Of a stretch of 64,000 nt of DNA, positions 43,445 to 54,015 are shown piece after piece. The notes beneath the pieces are model-generated. The model was not told the DNA's origin. It saw only the letters and a program-made list of their open reading frames with translations, and did not search any database. The position numbers and the translations under genes were made by a program. The stretch comes from Dactylorhiza incarnata (lineage: Eukaryota > Streptophyta > Magnoliopsida > Asparagales > Orchidaceae): the NCBI GenBank assembly GCA_033032865.1, contig JAWHQI010000079.1:8436501-8500500 (forward strand), read 5' to 3'. Each line of letters begins with the position of its first letter. The stretch's first letter is position 1.

Positions 43445-44542
43445 AGACTTCTATTTATTTTTTAGATCGTTTATTTCATATTTGCGGATATAAAATTATT
43501 TCATATCTTGGAAATAATTTTATATTCATTTGCTCTTGTTTATTTGTCATTTCCTAATTTTGAACAATGGCGTGCGTTTAGCCGTTTGGACGGTGGATTA
43601 GTTAGCCATCATGATTTGATGTATTTTGTAAACTCCTATTTAAAGGAGGCTTGATGAGAGTAAAGGAGACTTTTTGAAGAAAAAAAACCCTAATCTCCCC
43701 CTTGTGAGATTTCGGCCAAGAGGAGAAACCTCCCTTGCCGCCGCCCCCCTCTTGGTGTGAATCCAAGGCCGCCCCCCTCCATCCTCTTCGGTGCGACTCC
43801 GGCGAGACTTTCGTGGTGCGACTCCAAGGAAGAAAGGGTGCTACTCCATTCGGTGCGACGCCGGTGTTGCCGTGGAGAGAGAGATTCTCCCACATCTATC
43901 TTGAGTGCATGCATGTTCTTGGTTGGGTAACCCCTCCCCTTTCTAGTGATTCTTCTACATTTATTTTGTGGAGGTTTTGTCGAATCGTTTTATCCGGAAC
44001 CTTAATATTCTCGCTTGCAAAAATCTGAAACCTAAGTGTTGTTATTGAACCTCTTGTTGTCCGGATCGGGAAAATCCGTTGCGGGAGCGAAACTCGGCCT
44101 AGCCTTGGTTTGCTCTCCAAGATTGGCGCACTTGGCGTTAACAAGGGAGTTAATCTCAACTAAAGTTTTATCGCCGCTTGAATGTTCATCGCCGCTCCGA
44201 AATATGGCCGCTGCGTTTTGAAATGAATCGATTGATGGAATAGATGCTTGTGTAGGTGCGGTGAGTTGTGTGCTTGTTGGAGAGGTAGGTCTTGTCTAAG
44301 GACGTGGTATCGAGTCCGGTTGTGGATCTTTTTTTTGTTATTATGTTAATCGGATTTGGGAGCCCACCTGACCTCTTTATTTGCCGCTCTTGGTCGGAGT
44401 ACTCTTGGAACGAGATCTTTGAGAGCAAGCACAACCTCTTTCCGTTCGCTTTTGGTCGGAGCCCTCTCCTTCTTATTTATGTTGAATGTTATTTTCGTTT
44501 CCGTTAGCGTAGCGAGCACGTAGTCACGGTATCCCTACATCA
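43306..44542 (+). repeat. CRM-like 3' LTR
   Basis: 1237 bp, TGATGGCGCG ... CCCTACATCA with five-base inverted ends. The first 139 bp are coding. It differs from the 5' copy by several percent and small indels. Followed by ACAAT. Confidence 0.9.
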
Positions 44543-44981
44543 ACAATACCCCAACATTGACCCGTCCTCAGTGATTTGAACCCACTTGGACTTTGACTGA
44601 CACGAGGGACCCACCCTAGAGTTGACCTTGGTCAAACTTCCTTAAAATCACAATTTTGGAAATTTTAAGGAGAGGCCCAACCAACACACCAAATCACTAG
44701 GGCCTCACCTCTCATACCCCACATAGACTCTAATTGGGCCTTGATATAAGCCCAAGAAGCAAAGGACTCTTCCCCCCTCCTTTCAAAAGAAAATCCAAAG
44801 GCAACACCCAAGCGAGACCTTGGGTGGGTGTGGTTTTTCTTTTAGGCACCTAGTAGGGTGTGCCACCACCCCCTCATGGCGTGGCCAGCTGTCCAAGACA
44901 CCTATAGGAGGAGAAGGACCTCTTCCTCACACCCCCTTAGTCCCACATCGGGAAAAAGGAAGGGAGGCCCTCCTCCCTTCC

Positions 44982-44989
44982 TATAAAAG
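44982..44989 (+). promoter_or_regulatory. TATA box of the large LTR
   Basis: TATAAAAG, 26 bp after TCCCACATCGGGAAAA, a combination often seen in plant LTR and gene promoters. Confidence 0.5.
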
Positions 44990-45021
44990 CAGCCCCTCCC
45001 CTCTACTGAAGGCACACCCCT

Positions 45022-45042
45022 CCCCCCCCCCCCCCCCCCCCC
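45022..45042. repeat. 21-base poly(C) run
   Basis: Uninterrupted C run about 35 bp downstream of the TATA box. Confidence 0.85.
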
Positions 45043-45772
45043 ACCTGAGCACCCCCCTTGTCAGAGCTACCTCACCGGAAAACCACTGACACCTTCTCTT
45101 CTCCCATGCTATCTCTCATGGCAAACCAAGCCAGCACCGCCCAAGCCCTCCCACAACAGATGGAAGCCCTTCCTCCCCCTTCCCCACTCCCACATTGTGC
45201 TGCATGCACCCCTCGGCCGCAGGAGCGCCGCCAGCACCACCCGAGCCAAACTCCAATCTCTGGTGGTGGTCGTACGGAGCGATCCGCACCCAGCGCCAGT
45301 GGTGGCCCTGGGGGAGTAGTACTCCACCAGGCCCCCCCACCGTGGTGGAAGGCGATGGTGCCTCCGCGGTGGAAGGTGATGGTGCCGCCGGAAAACACAT
45401 CTTTGGAGACCCCGTGCATCTCTTTTTTTGTTGTTCACGTTTTCCAGCGGTAGCCGGTGGCGCCAGGTCGCCGGTCCACCGCCGGAGAGAGGCCCAACCC
45501 CCAGCGAGCCGGACGGGGCCAGTCAAGTGGCCATCAGAGGAGGTCGAGCGACGCGGCACCAACCGGAATGGCGCATGTGGGTTGCGTCACACGCCTCCCC
45601 CTCGGTTTAGAGAAATCTAGCGGTGGTCGGCAGCGGTAGGCCGCCGGACCACCGCCAAATGGTTCTTCGGCCCCCGACGAGTCGACCGGGGGCGGCGCCG
45701 ATGGCTGGATGCTGCTGGCCGCCGGTGGCAAGGGTCGTCACCCTCCGCGCCGACGGGAGCAGCAACCGCCGT

Positions 45773-45819
45773 CCGATCTGCATGCAGCAGATCGGATGAC
45801 CTGGGGTTTATTAAACCCC
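45773..45819. other. two adjacent stem-loops
   Basis: CCGATCTGC / GCAGATCGG (9-bp arms, 5-nt loop) is followed at once by GGGGTTTA-T-TAAACCCC (8-bp arms). They lie 25 bp before the site where the next element inserted. Possible termination or 3'-end signals; no proof. Confidence 0.6.
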
Positions 45820-45839
45820 ATCCCGCCTCAACTTACGCG

Positions 45840-45844
45840 CCCCC
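45840..45844 (+). repeat. target site duplication CCCCC, left
   Basis: Matches 52456-52460. Confidence 0.75.
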
Positions 45845-47555
45845 TGATGGCGCAAATCTTAGCACACCGCTATAGGCGGTGGCTAGACTGCGACACGAAA
45901 CGGCAGTGTACCGATCGTTCAAGTAATATAAAACGAGGAGTAATCCCCGAGTATCGAATCTCTCAAGGAACACAGTAAGGTGGAGTTAACGTTCGAGGAA
46001 GGACTTGAGATCGAAGTCCTTGAGTCGGATGGAATGCGGAAACGGGGTGATTTGGCTTTTGGAAAATAAAAGAAAACAACTATAACTACTCCTATGCAAT
46101 GCCGCTATGCAGTGCTTCGCTTGGCGGGATGGATGACTACGTAGGCCTTGAACGCGCTACTTCGTAAGGGCGGATGGACGAGTAGGCAAACGGATCGAAC
46201 TATGCAGGCCTTGAGCGCACTGCTTCGTTAGGCGGGATGGAATACATGGGCCGCAATGCCACGCTTCGGTAGGCGGATGGGCGAGTAGGCTAACGGAATG
46301 AGGGTCGCAAGCACCTCTTCGACAAGCACGCCACTAGCAATTGCTAGTGCAGCACCGGACGTGACGGCGGGATGGAGGATGGAATGGGGCGCACCTCAAG
46401 CACACAAATAAACAAAAAAGGGTATTTCACATAGACATGAAATAACTTTAAATAGCAAGGTCTATAGTGTTCTTCATCAAAATACAAAAGATCTAACTAT
46501 TACAACAATCAATAAGAGAAGAATAAGGCAAGAAATCGACCGAATCCGAAGTCTCGTTGTAGATTCACGGTTGGAATCGCCGGGTTGTCAATCCGCGTCC
46601 AAGCTCGGTCCGCAACTACGTCCGAGGTAGAGAGAGCTGTCACGACTCTCCAATGGACCCGTCTTCTTCGTGTCACGATCCGGTAGAGGTTGCAAACTTC
46701 CTCTTGCTCGATGGAGATGGCGGCTAGATCTCTCTTTGAAGCTCTTGGATGAAGGAGGAGGCCGAGAGGACACTCCGGCTCAAGATTGGCGTGAAGAACA
46801 AGCCCGGAGCACCTCTAGATGGTGGGCGGCGATGGAGGGGCGAAGTCGGACGAACTGGAGCAGAAAACGGCGGAATACGGCGGGGCTCTGACCTAAATCG
46901 CGAGCAGGGAATTTATAGGCGCTGGAATTAAACAGTGCGCACGGTCAGTGGCGCACGACCAGTGGTCGTGCGCACTAGAATTCGGTGATCGTGCGCTCTG
47001 CCTGGACGGAACCTGCAAAGACAGAAATTATGAAATAACATGTTCGCACGACCAGTGGCGCACGACCGGTGGTCGTGCGCACTGGAGTTGATGGTCGTGC
47101 GCACTACAGCAAACAGAACTCGGAAATTAAATGGTAAGTGCGCACGAGCAGTGGCGTACGACCGGTGGTCGTGCGCACTGGCGTTGGTGGTCGTGCGCAC
47201 TGCACCAAACAGAACTCGTGAAAAAGGGTTAAGTGCACACGATCAGTGGCGCACGACCAGTGGTCGTGCGCAATAGAACCGGTGATCGTGCGCAGTGTTC
47301 CTGTGCAGAATTGCACCGGAAACACCTGCACGACTCCTATTCCAACACAACCACGAATCTAGCCACTGAAAGTGGCACCTAACGGAGCATGAAAACTACT
47401 AATGAAGAAAAGCATGAAATCACACCAAAATGGGCCTAGAGGTGCACCTAGCATGGAATATCAAATATAAACAATAACAGGGCTAAAGTGCGGTGAATTG
47501 ACTAAATAAATGGCCCAGATGAGTCCATAAAAGTGTATATGATCAGGACTCATCA
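45845..47555 (-). repeat. element A 3' LTR
   Basis: 1711 bp, same length as the partner. Contains an array of GCGCACGACC / GGTCGTGCGC inverted elements (46935-47294) upstream of TATAAATT (46910-46917), and repeated GGCGGGATGG-type units near 46090-46380. Confidence 0.9.
46935..47294 (-). repeat. GTGCGCACGACC array in element A 3' LTR
   Basis: About eight elements; the clearest is 46951-46973 with 11-bp arms GCGCACGACCA / TGGTCGTGCGC around one base. Other copies have GCGCACGACC-GGT-GGTCGTGCGC. Confidence 0.85.
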
Positions 47556-49283
47556 CACCCCCAGACTTAACTGTTTGCGCATCCCGAGCAAACGAATCCG
47601 GTGGAGTGTGAAAAAGGTAGTTAGCAAAGAAAATTACGCAAGGGAGTACAATGCGAAGTAACAAAAGCATGCAAATAGAGATTTCGTAAAAAGAGATTCT
47701 AACTATGCTAACTAATTTACGAAAGTACTAGAGCGTAAATAAAGATTTATCAATACTCAGTTGGTGAATTGTGAAGAATTTGATGATCATGCCCGGTGTG
47801 AAAGTAATAAGCCACTAAGGAGGGTGTTGCAAAAGATCGGGATTCGGGAATAACTCCGCTGAAATCCATCAACGTCGGGAACCATACGCTTGCCCGGTCA
47901 CACTCTCTCCACAGCGCTAGCAAACTCGCGAGATAAATCAATAGGACTTTTAGGATTATATTGGGGCTTAGGTTGCGGTATGATAATCAAAGGTAAAAAC
48001 GAAGGCTACGCAACCAACATGAGTCAACGGGACGCTGCACCAAGCAAAACCAAAAACAAAGCTCGTGTGACACACCCCCAGACTTATTGTGAAAACTAGG
48101 TGTGCACACGGCCTACTCCACAAATACCAACAGATTTTCTAAAACGCTCGGGAGGATAACTTTTCAATACACTTTTTTTCAGATTTTTATTTCAATACCA
48201 TATTTTTCTTTTTCTTTTTCTTATCCTCCGGTTGATTCAAAATCAGCAAATAGAGTTTATTTCTCCTTCACAACACGACAATTCCAAACATCACACCAAA
48301 TCTAAAACATGAGTGCAGATAACAAATACTTGGTTGCGACAGTGGGATAAACTTTAGGCCTTGGTGTATGGAGGAGGAGCTGAACAAAGGGAGTGGTAGG
48401 CACAAGTGTTGGGAAGCAAAGGTGAGCGAATAGGATATGGAAAGCGAAGGCTCAATCTAGCCAAAAGGTGGCCTATATCACATTTATCTCAACGAATCGC
48501 CCGCACCCATGCTTCAAGAGTCGCTTGGGGCAAGTTCTTAGCCCACGAGAAAGGTAAACCTTCCTCCCGACTCGAGCAACACACAACTAGCGCTCGTATA
48601 CACACAACACCGGGCTATCACCAATTTCATTCACATTCACCACTTGAGTAGAATAAATCTAAAACTACGCATAAATACTAATCATAAATTAAAAGCATAG
48701 AAATAATCTAATTTTACTCAAATTCTATTGTAGCACGCGGATGCGACTAGAACACTGCTCGAGTCAACATTGCGCTCCCAATAGTAATTCCTAAGCTATC
48801 ATCCCAATTCACATTCCTAACCAAGATAGTTTGTTCAAAACAAAACAAATAGATAAGCACGCGCTCATGTGGGTGCTGTGGTGTGCAATGAAATTAAACA
48901 AAACATTTTAAATGAAATCTTCTAGTATGCAGTGCAATAGTGCACGTGAGCGGGTAAACAAACTACTCTCCCCCAGACTTAAACTAAACAATCAGCATAA
49001 TATATGACAGGAGAATCAAAATAGAGCTAGGGGAAGAGAGTACCCAATGCTCAGCAAGTGAGCATACCAGAAGATTGGCGTTTAAGCTAAAATGAGCTGC
49101 AACCTCCGCCATCCAGAAAAAGATACCTGCAGGGGTCAGCTCCGCAAAAACAAAAGAAAAATGACAAACTAAAATAAACTACAGCTAACTAAACATGATT
49201 AGAAGAAATAAAAATGCAGAAAAGAAAGATAAATACTGGGGTTATTGTCATCCCAGCACGACTTATTTTAAATTAAAACGGTT
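47556..49283 (-). other. element A 3' non-coding region with three polypurine-tract copies
   Basis: AAGTCTGGGGG on the minus strand occurs at about 47558-47570 (next to the LTR), 48075-48086 and 48970-48981. The same three-copy arrangement is found in element B (61492-61506, 62012-62024, 62921-62932). No coding capacity seen. Confidence 0.75.
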
Positions 49284-50249
49284 CTAGCTAATGGGCCTAT
49301 GAAAAAGAAAATGCACAGGTAACTGTTCTAATATGCGCATCGGTAGCGGGTACCGATACGGAGACAGAGCAGTCACCCCTCTACCTAAATATAAATACCT
49401 GCTCCTCACAGGCAGAGGGAAAAGAAAGTAAGAAGAGGAGGAGGCCTGGTCCTCACTCATCTCACCAAAACTATCCTTGCCCAGCAAGGTTTCGTCCACA
49501 GCAGGTCCGCAGGAGGAGAAGGCAACGAATGAGGCTTCCTTAATGGAGGAGGGATCAACCTCCTCGCATAAAAGGACACACTCATCATTGACTTGAGCAC
49601 AAAGCTCCAAGTCCTCCTGAAGTACCTGTGAAGATTCAACCTGCACAGGCTCGGGTGAAGAGGGGGGATCGAGAAATAAACAAGATGAAGAACATAAATA
49701 ATCAAAAATCGGGGGAGTGGTCCCGGTCTCACTCCCATTAGGTTGGGGAAGTAAAATAATGTTTGCATTGTCATCAATGCTACAAGATTCAGCGGGATCG
49801 ACAGTGGCCCTGCCCAAGATTTGGACTTCCTCCATCGGTGTTGAGGAAAACTCCTCTTCACCTAGAAGGTTGTCCTCCTTCATAGGAATAGGCACAACAC
49901 ATAGATCGCCATCCTCATCCTGCGACACATCCTCAACAATGTCGTCGGAGACGAGTATAGTATGCACAATAGGGGGAGGAGTAGTGCTCGGATAAAAGTC
50001 GAGCACCGATTCTTCACAAAGAATCGAATCCACTAGGGGTGGTGGATGTACATGGAGAATAGGCTCAGCAATGTCGGTGCCTAGATCAGCCGCACATTCG
50101 GTGACCCGTGTCCATGCCATACCCTTCAAGATGTGAAGGTGACAAAGACACATAACCGGACGTTGAAGGTGTGCCGCCTGAGTTAGGAGTTGGGATGATC
50201 CGGATGTGCGGTTCGTCATCCTCGTCCAATTGGCGAAGATACTCGGCAC
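49284..50249 (-). CDS. element A acidic protein, function unknown
   Basis: The frame of about 320 codons is open on the minus strand. From about residue 45 it is rich in D/E, S and P (SDDIVEDVSQDEDGDLCVVP; PSSPEPVQVESSQVLQEDLE). A stretch EEVQILGRATVDPAES followed by IILLPQPNG faintly recalls the end of a retroviral-type protease (ILGxPF ... LLPN in element B at 63900). No DSG or DTG active site is seen. It overlaps the end of the zinc-knuckle frame (50086-50523) in another frame, so frameshifting or a mutation may link them. The first 40 residues are probably not coding. Confidence 0.5.
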   Translation of the reverse strand: MPSIFANWTRMTNRTSGSSQLLTQAAHLQRPVMCLCHLHILKGMAWTRVTECAADLGTDIAEPILHVHPPPLVDSILCEESVLDFYPSTTPPPIVHTILVSDDIVEDVSQDEDGDLCVVPIPMKEDNLLGEEEFSSTPMEEVQILGRATVDPAESCSIDDNANIILLPQPNGSETGTTPPIFDYLCSSSCLFLDPPSSPEPVQVESSQVLQEDLELCAQVNDECVLLCEEVDPSSIKEASFVAFSSCGPAVDETLLGKDSFGEMSEDQASSSSYFLFPLPVRSRYLYLGRGVTALSPYRYPLPMRILEQLPVHFLFHRPIS

Positions 50250-50523
50250 AGTCCTTCAGGACATGATCAGTGCTCTGACAAAACTGGCACTGCCTTGCGG
50301 GCTTCTTTGGCACAGCGGGAGCTGGAGCCGAAAAGAAGTTCGACGGTAAAGGCTCAGCAGAGTAGCCATAAGACTTACGCGCACCATATGGAGTACCAGA
50401 CGAAGTCGGTGCTCCATATGCTGGGCTATAAGAATTATGCCTACTATTCTCCGTAGGGCATTCATCACTAGAGTGGGAGGTAGCTCCACACCAACGGCAA
50501 CGGAAATTGAGATGTGCCCACAT
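50086..50523 (-). CDS. element A zinc-knuckle protein (gag-like)
   Basis: Two CCHC knuckles of exact spacing, CRWCGATSHSSDEC near residue 9 and CQFCQSTDHVLKDC near residue 80, separated by a proline, serine and tyrosine-rich linker; then an acidic end (RQLDEDDEPHIRI). No capsid-like domain is visible before the first knuckle, although the ATG is only 200 bp from the primer site, so this is not an ordinary gag. Likely role: binding the element RNA. The domain calls are seen directly; the role is inferred. Confidence 0.65.
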   Translation of the reverse strand: MWAHLNFRCRWCGATSHSSDECPTENSRHNSYSPAYGAPTSSGTPYGARKSYGYSAEPLPSNFFSAPAPAVPKKPARQCQFCQSTDHVLKDCAEYLRQLDEDDEPHIRIIPTPNSGGTPSTSGYVSLSPSHLEGYGMDTGHRMCG

Positions 50524-50720
50524 AGTGTGAAGATAAAATGATTCAAAAAGAAGAACACTATTGTGCGAAATACTACACCTAACAAAAATTTACTAAAGCA
50601 ACCTACTATAAAACAAGAAAATGGAATAAAGAGAACAGAAATAAAATAAAAGATGCGATAAACAAATGGAAGGGCTTCTCTCTCAAATTCTCCCTCTCCA
50701 GAAAACTCACACGACTGTGT

Positions 50721-50738
50721 TCCCCGGCAACGGCGCCA
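50721..50738 (-). other. element A primer binding site (tRNA-Asp type)
   Basis: TGGCGCCGTTGCCGGGGA on the minus strand, a few bases inside the 5' LTR end CATCA. Confidence 0.9.
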
Positions 50739-51809
50739 AAAACTTGATGGCGCAAATCTTAGCACACCGCTATAGGCGGTGGCTAGACTGCGACACGAAA
50801 CGGCAGTGTACCGATCGTTCAAGTAATATAAAACGAGGAGTAATCCCCGAGTATCGAATCTCTCAAGGAACACAGTAAGATGGAGTTAACGTTCGAGGAA
50901 GGACTTGAGATCGAAGTCCTTGAGTCGGATGGAATGCGGAAACGGGGTGATTTGGCTTTTGGAAAATAAAAGAAAACAACTATAACTACTCCTATGCAAT
51001 GCCGCTATGCAGTGCTTTGCATGGCGGGATGGATGACTACGTAGGCCTTGAACGCGCTACTTCGTAAGGGCGGATGGACGAGTAGGCAAACGGATCGAAC
51101 TATGCAGGCCTTGAGCGCACTGCTTCGTTAGGCGGGATGGAATACACGGGCCGCAATGCCACGCTTCGGTAGGCGGATGGGCGAGTAGGCTAACGGAATG
51201 AGGGTCGCAAGCACCTCTTCGACAAGCACGCCACTAGCAATTGCTAGTGCAGCACCGGACGTGACGGCGGGATGGAGGATGGAATGGGGCGCACCTCAAG
51301 CACACAAATAAACAAAAAAGGGTATTTCACATAGACATGAAATAACTTTAAATAGCAAGGTCTATAGTGTTCTTCATCAAAATACAAAAGATCTAACTAT
51401 TACAACAATCAATAAGAGAAGAATAAGGCAAGAAATCGACCGAATCCGAAGTCTCGTTGTAGATTCACGGTTGGAATCGCCGGGTTGTCAATCCGCGTCC
51501 AAGCTCGGTCCGCAACTATGTCCGGGGTAGAGAGAGCTGTCACGACTCTCCAATGGACCCGTCTTCTTCGTGTCACGATCCGGTAGAGGTTGCAAACTTC
51601 CTCTTGCTCGATGGAGATGGCGGCTAGATCTCTCTTTGAAGCTCTTGGATGAAGGAGGAGGCCGAGAGGACACTCCGGCTCAAGATTGGCGTGAAGAACA
51701 GGCCCGGAGCACCTCTAGATGGTGGGCGGCGATGGAGGGGCGAAGTTGGACGAACTGGAGCAGAAAACGGCGGAATACGGCGGGGCTCTGACCTAAATCG
51801 CGAGCAGGG

Positions 51810-51817
51810 AATTTATA
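51810..51817 (-). promoter_or_regulatory. TATA box of element A 5' LTR
   Basis: TATAAATT on the minus strand, about 18 bp from the array end at 51835. Confidence 0.7.
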
Positions 51818-51834
51818 GGCGCTGGAATTAAACA

Positions 51835-52194
51835 GTGCGCACGGTCAGTGGCGCACGACCAGTGGTCGTGCGCACTAGAATTCGGTGATCGTGCGCTCTG
51901 CCTGGACGGAACCTGCAAAGACAGAAATTATGAAATAACATGTTCGCACGACCAGTGGCGCATGACCGGTGGTCGTGCGCACTGGAGTTGATGGTCGTGC
52001 GCACTACAACAAACAGAACTCGGAAATTAAATGGTAAGTGCGCACGAGCAGTGGCGCACGACCGGTGGTCGTGCGCACTGGCGTTGGTGGTCGTGCGCAC
52101 TGCACCAAACAGAACTCGTGAAAAAGGGTTAAGTGCACACGATCAGTGGCGCACGACCAGTGGTCGTGCGCAATAGTACCGGTGATCGTGCGCA
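51835..52194 (-). repeat. GTGCGCACGACC array in element A 5' LTR
   Basis: Counterpart of 46935-47294 with few changes, several at CpG sites (for example CGCACG to CGCATG near 51961). Confidence 0.85.
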
Positions 52195-52455
52195 GTGTTC
52201 CTGTGCAGAATTGCATCGGAAACACCTGCACGACTCCTATTCCAGCACAACCACGAATCTAGCCATTGAAAGTGGCACCTAACGGAGCATGGAAACTACT
52301 AATGAAGAAAATCATGAAATCACACCAAAATGGGCCTAGAGGTGCACCTAGCATGGAATATCAAATATAAACAATAACAGGGCTAAAGTGCGGTGAAATG
52401 ACTAAATAAATGGCCCTGATGAGTCCATAAAAGTGTATATGATCAGGACTCATCA

Positions 52456-52492
52456 CCCCCACAACGGATCAGCTATAGATCCGTTGTGGGGG
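52456..52492. other. perfect 15-bp stem-loop at an insertion site
   Basis: CCCCCACAACGGATC, loop AGCTATA, GATCCGTTGTGGGGG. Element A duplicated the first five bases of the stem on insertion. Confidence 0.85.
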
Positions 52493-52599
52493 CAAGAAAT
52501 CGACTGGCGGTATGGCGCACCCTAACCTAGTGAATTGCCTATCCACGGCCCATGTTCTTTTTTTATTCAGGATTAAATAGTGATTTCTTGGAAAAAAAT

Positions 52600-52970
52600 G
52601 TAGGCTCCTAGGTAGAATGTTTGAACATGAAAAATGTTCCTTATCAAAAGGGTTATCTCCACTAAGTTTTTGGGATTTTTATAAATTGATTTACTATTTT
52701 TAAAGGCCTAAATAAGATTTGTTTGAACAAAATAAATATCTTAAATAGCTTGGAAAATTTTGAAAAAATTTCTAGACTCATAATAGGACCTCCTGGATGT
52801 TCTATCAAATTTTGGGATTTTCATAATTTGATTTGGTATTTTTAAGGGCCTAAAATAGCCTTGTTTAGCCATAATAAATATCTTAAGGAACTTGAAAAAT
52901 TTGGTAAAATTCCTAGGCTCATAATAGGAGCTCTTGGATATACTGTCAAGATTTGGGGCCATTTGAATAA
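52600..52970 (+). repeat. diverged 142-bp tandem repeat
   Basis: About 2.5 copies; landmarks ATCTTAA at 52738 and 52880, CTCATAATAGGA at 52789 and 52918, and TTTGGGATTTT before each. Confidence 0.65.
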
Positions 52971-53837
52971 AAATGTTGTAATTCCCAAGTGTTCGGGATA
53001 AAAGGCCTCGCTTTAAATTTTGATCTTGCAATAATTGGGTGAACAGATCGAAGTACGTGATCAAAATATAATCGAGGAATTATTTTACAAATCAAACGAT
53101 GACCCGGTTTATAAAGGCAAAAATCTTAAGCTCGAAGCATTGCGAAGACCGTACTAATCATCGAGCTGCGTTTAGAATAATTTCCCAGACATTGGAAGTT
53201 GTCTCCTTTTGAAGAAATTAAAAAACTCATAATAAAGGTATGTCTAAAAGGTGCAATCAAAACTATGGTCGGACTTAATAAAGAGCAGAACTTTTCTTCT
53301 ATGAACGAAGATAAAGCAGAACTTTCCTCCTATGAACGGAGATGAAACCGAAGCCTCCTAAATAATGAGTGAATGACTACTAACCTTTTCATTTTATTGC
53401 ACTTTCTTTTACTTTAGTCTCATAATGGCCCCGTTCCTTTCAGTTCTACTCCAGTCTCTTACCGGTCCAAATTATTTTGGCACTTTATTTAAGTTCGTTC
53501 ATTACCTTTATAATTCAGTACTTCATTTCTGCAGCTTATTTTGCAGCACTTTTCTTACCATACACCAGGGTTATCCACAAATAATTGCTCCTGCTTTTTA
53601 ATTATGGACCCGCCTGACAAGGGGTTGATTTTATAGTAGAGTGTTAGTTGGAGATAACCAAGATTTGAGTATTTACTCCAGGGTTAGACCCAAATAACGT
53701 ACTCTCACGCCCGTTGCGCCTCACGGCTAAAAGTTGAGCAGCCCGTAGATTAAAGAAGGTCGTCGCAACCAGAGTTGTACCTTAATTTAATTAAATTATT
53801 GTGAAATGCTTGTGGTAAATGTGGCGGTCCGGTCACG

Positions 53838-53842
53838 CCTGC
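53838..53842 (+). repeat. target site duplication CCTGC, left
   Basis: Matches 59258-59262. Confidence 0.85.
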
Positions 53843-54015
53843 TGATAAGTAGGATTTATGCTTATTTTAATTATAGTATTTAGGTTAAGTTTAATATAAT
53901 TTTGTAAATATTATTTATATTTTAGTTAAAAATCACTTCTTTTATAATTTTAGTTCTAAATATAATTGTATTTTTGTTTTGCAGATTTTCTGGTATTTTT
54001 GGACAAATTCCATAG

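Larger units (their letters stand above)
20543..44542 (+). mobile_element. CRM-like (centromeric-type) gypsy element carrying nested insertions
   Basis: LTRs open TGATGG and close CATCA. ACAAT lies directly outside both ends (20538-20542 and 44543-44547), as expected for a 5-bp target duplication. The internal region (38434-43305) has a tRNA-Met type primer site, gag, protease, RT, RNase H, integrase and a polypurine tract, and the last ORF runs into the 3' LTR, a known trait of centromeric retrotransposons. The 5' LTR is split by the Athila-like element (20678-37235). The two LTR pieces overlap by 95 bp, which simple insertion does not explain. Confidence 0.7.
44543..45844 (+). repeat. large TGTAACATCC LTR, segment 2 (promoter region)
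   Basis: Starts with the second ACAAT. Contains TCCCACATCGGGAAAA (44941-44956), TATAAAAG (44982-44989), a 21-base C run (45022-45042), a GC-rich stretch with overlapping open frames on both strands that I do not accept as genes, and two stem-loops (45773-45795 and 45803-45819). Interrupted at 45844/45845 by the next element. Confidence 0.5.
45845..52455 (-). mobile_element. non-autonomous gypsy element A with zinc-knuckle ORF
   Basis: Minus-strand element with two LTRs of exactly 1711 bp (50745-52455 as 5', 45845-47555 as 3'), TGATGAGTCC ... GCGCCATCA, a tRNA-Asp type primer site (50738-50721), a polypurine tract TTAAGTCTGGGGGTG at the 3' LTR and a CCCCC target duplication. The 3.2-kb interior encodes a zinc-knuckle protein and an acidic protein but no RT, RNase H or integrase, so it must rely on another element. 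LTRs differ at about 20 positions by eye (about 1 percent), so it is fairly young. A relative lies at 60005. Confidence 0.9.
50745..52455 (-). repeat. element A 5' LTR
   Basis: 1711 bp. TATAAATT at 51810-51817, directly downstream (LTR sense) of the inverted array 51835-52194. Open frames inside belong to the repeats and are not genes. Confidence 0.9.
52456..53842 (+). repeat. large TGTAACATCC LTR, segment 3
   Basis: Begins with the CCCCC target half and a perfect hairpin (52456-52492). Contains a diverged tandem repeat of about 142 bp (52600-52970: GGGATTTTYATAAATTGATTT and ATCTTAA blocks at 52738 and 52880). No gene seen. Ends at the CCTGC target of the next element. Confidence 0.5.

Noticed and set aside
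45058..45731. Overlapping GC-rich open frames on both strands (up to about 148 codons)
   Set aside because: Low-complexity proline- and glycine-rich text, open on several frames at once, inside an LTR segment downstream of a TATA box; no domain or conserved motif.
46588..47331. Several small open frames, repeated at 51488-52231
   Set aside because: They lie in the LTRs of element A and reflect the inverted repeat array; both strands and several frames are open at once.
50256..50873. 205-codon minus-strand frame covering the element A primer site
   Set aside because: It starts inside the 5' LTR, crosses the primer binding site and overlaps the well-supported zinc-knuckle frame in another frame; hydrophobic text without a domain.
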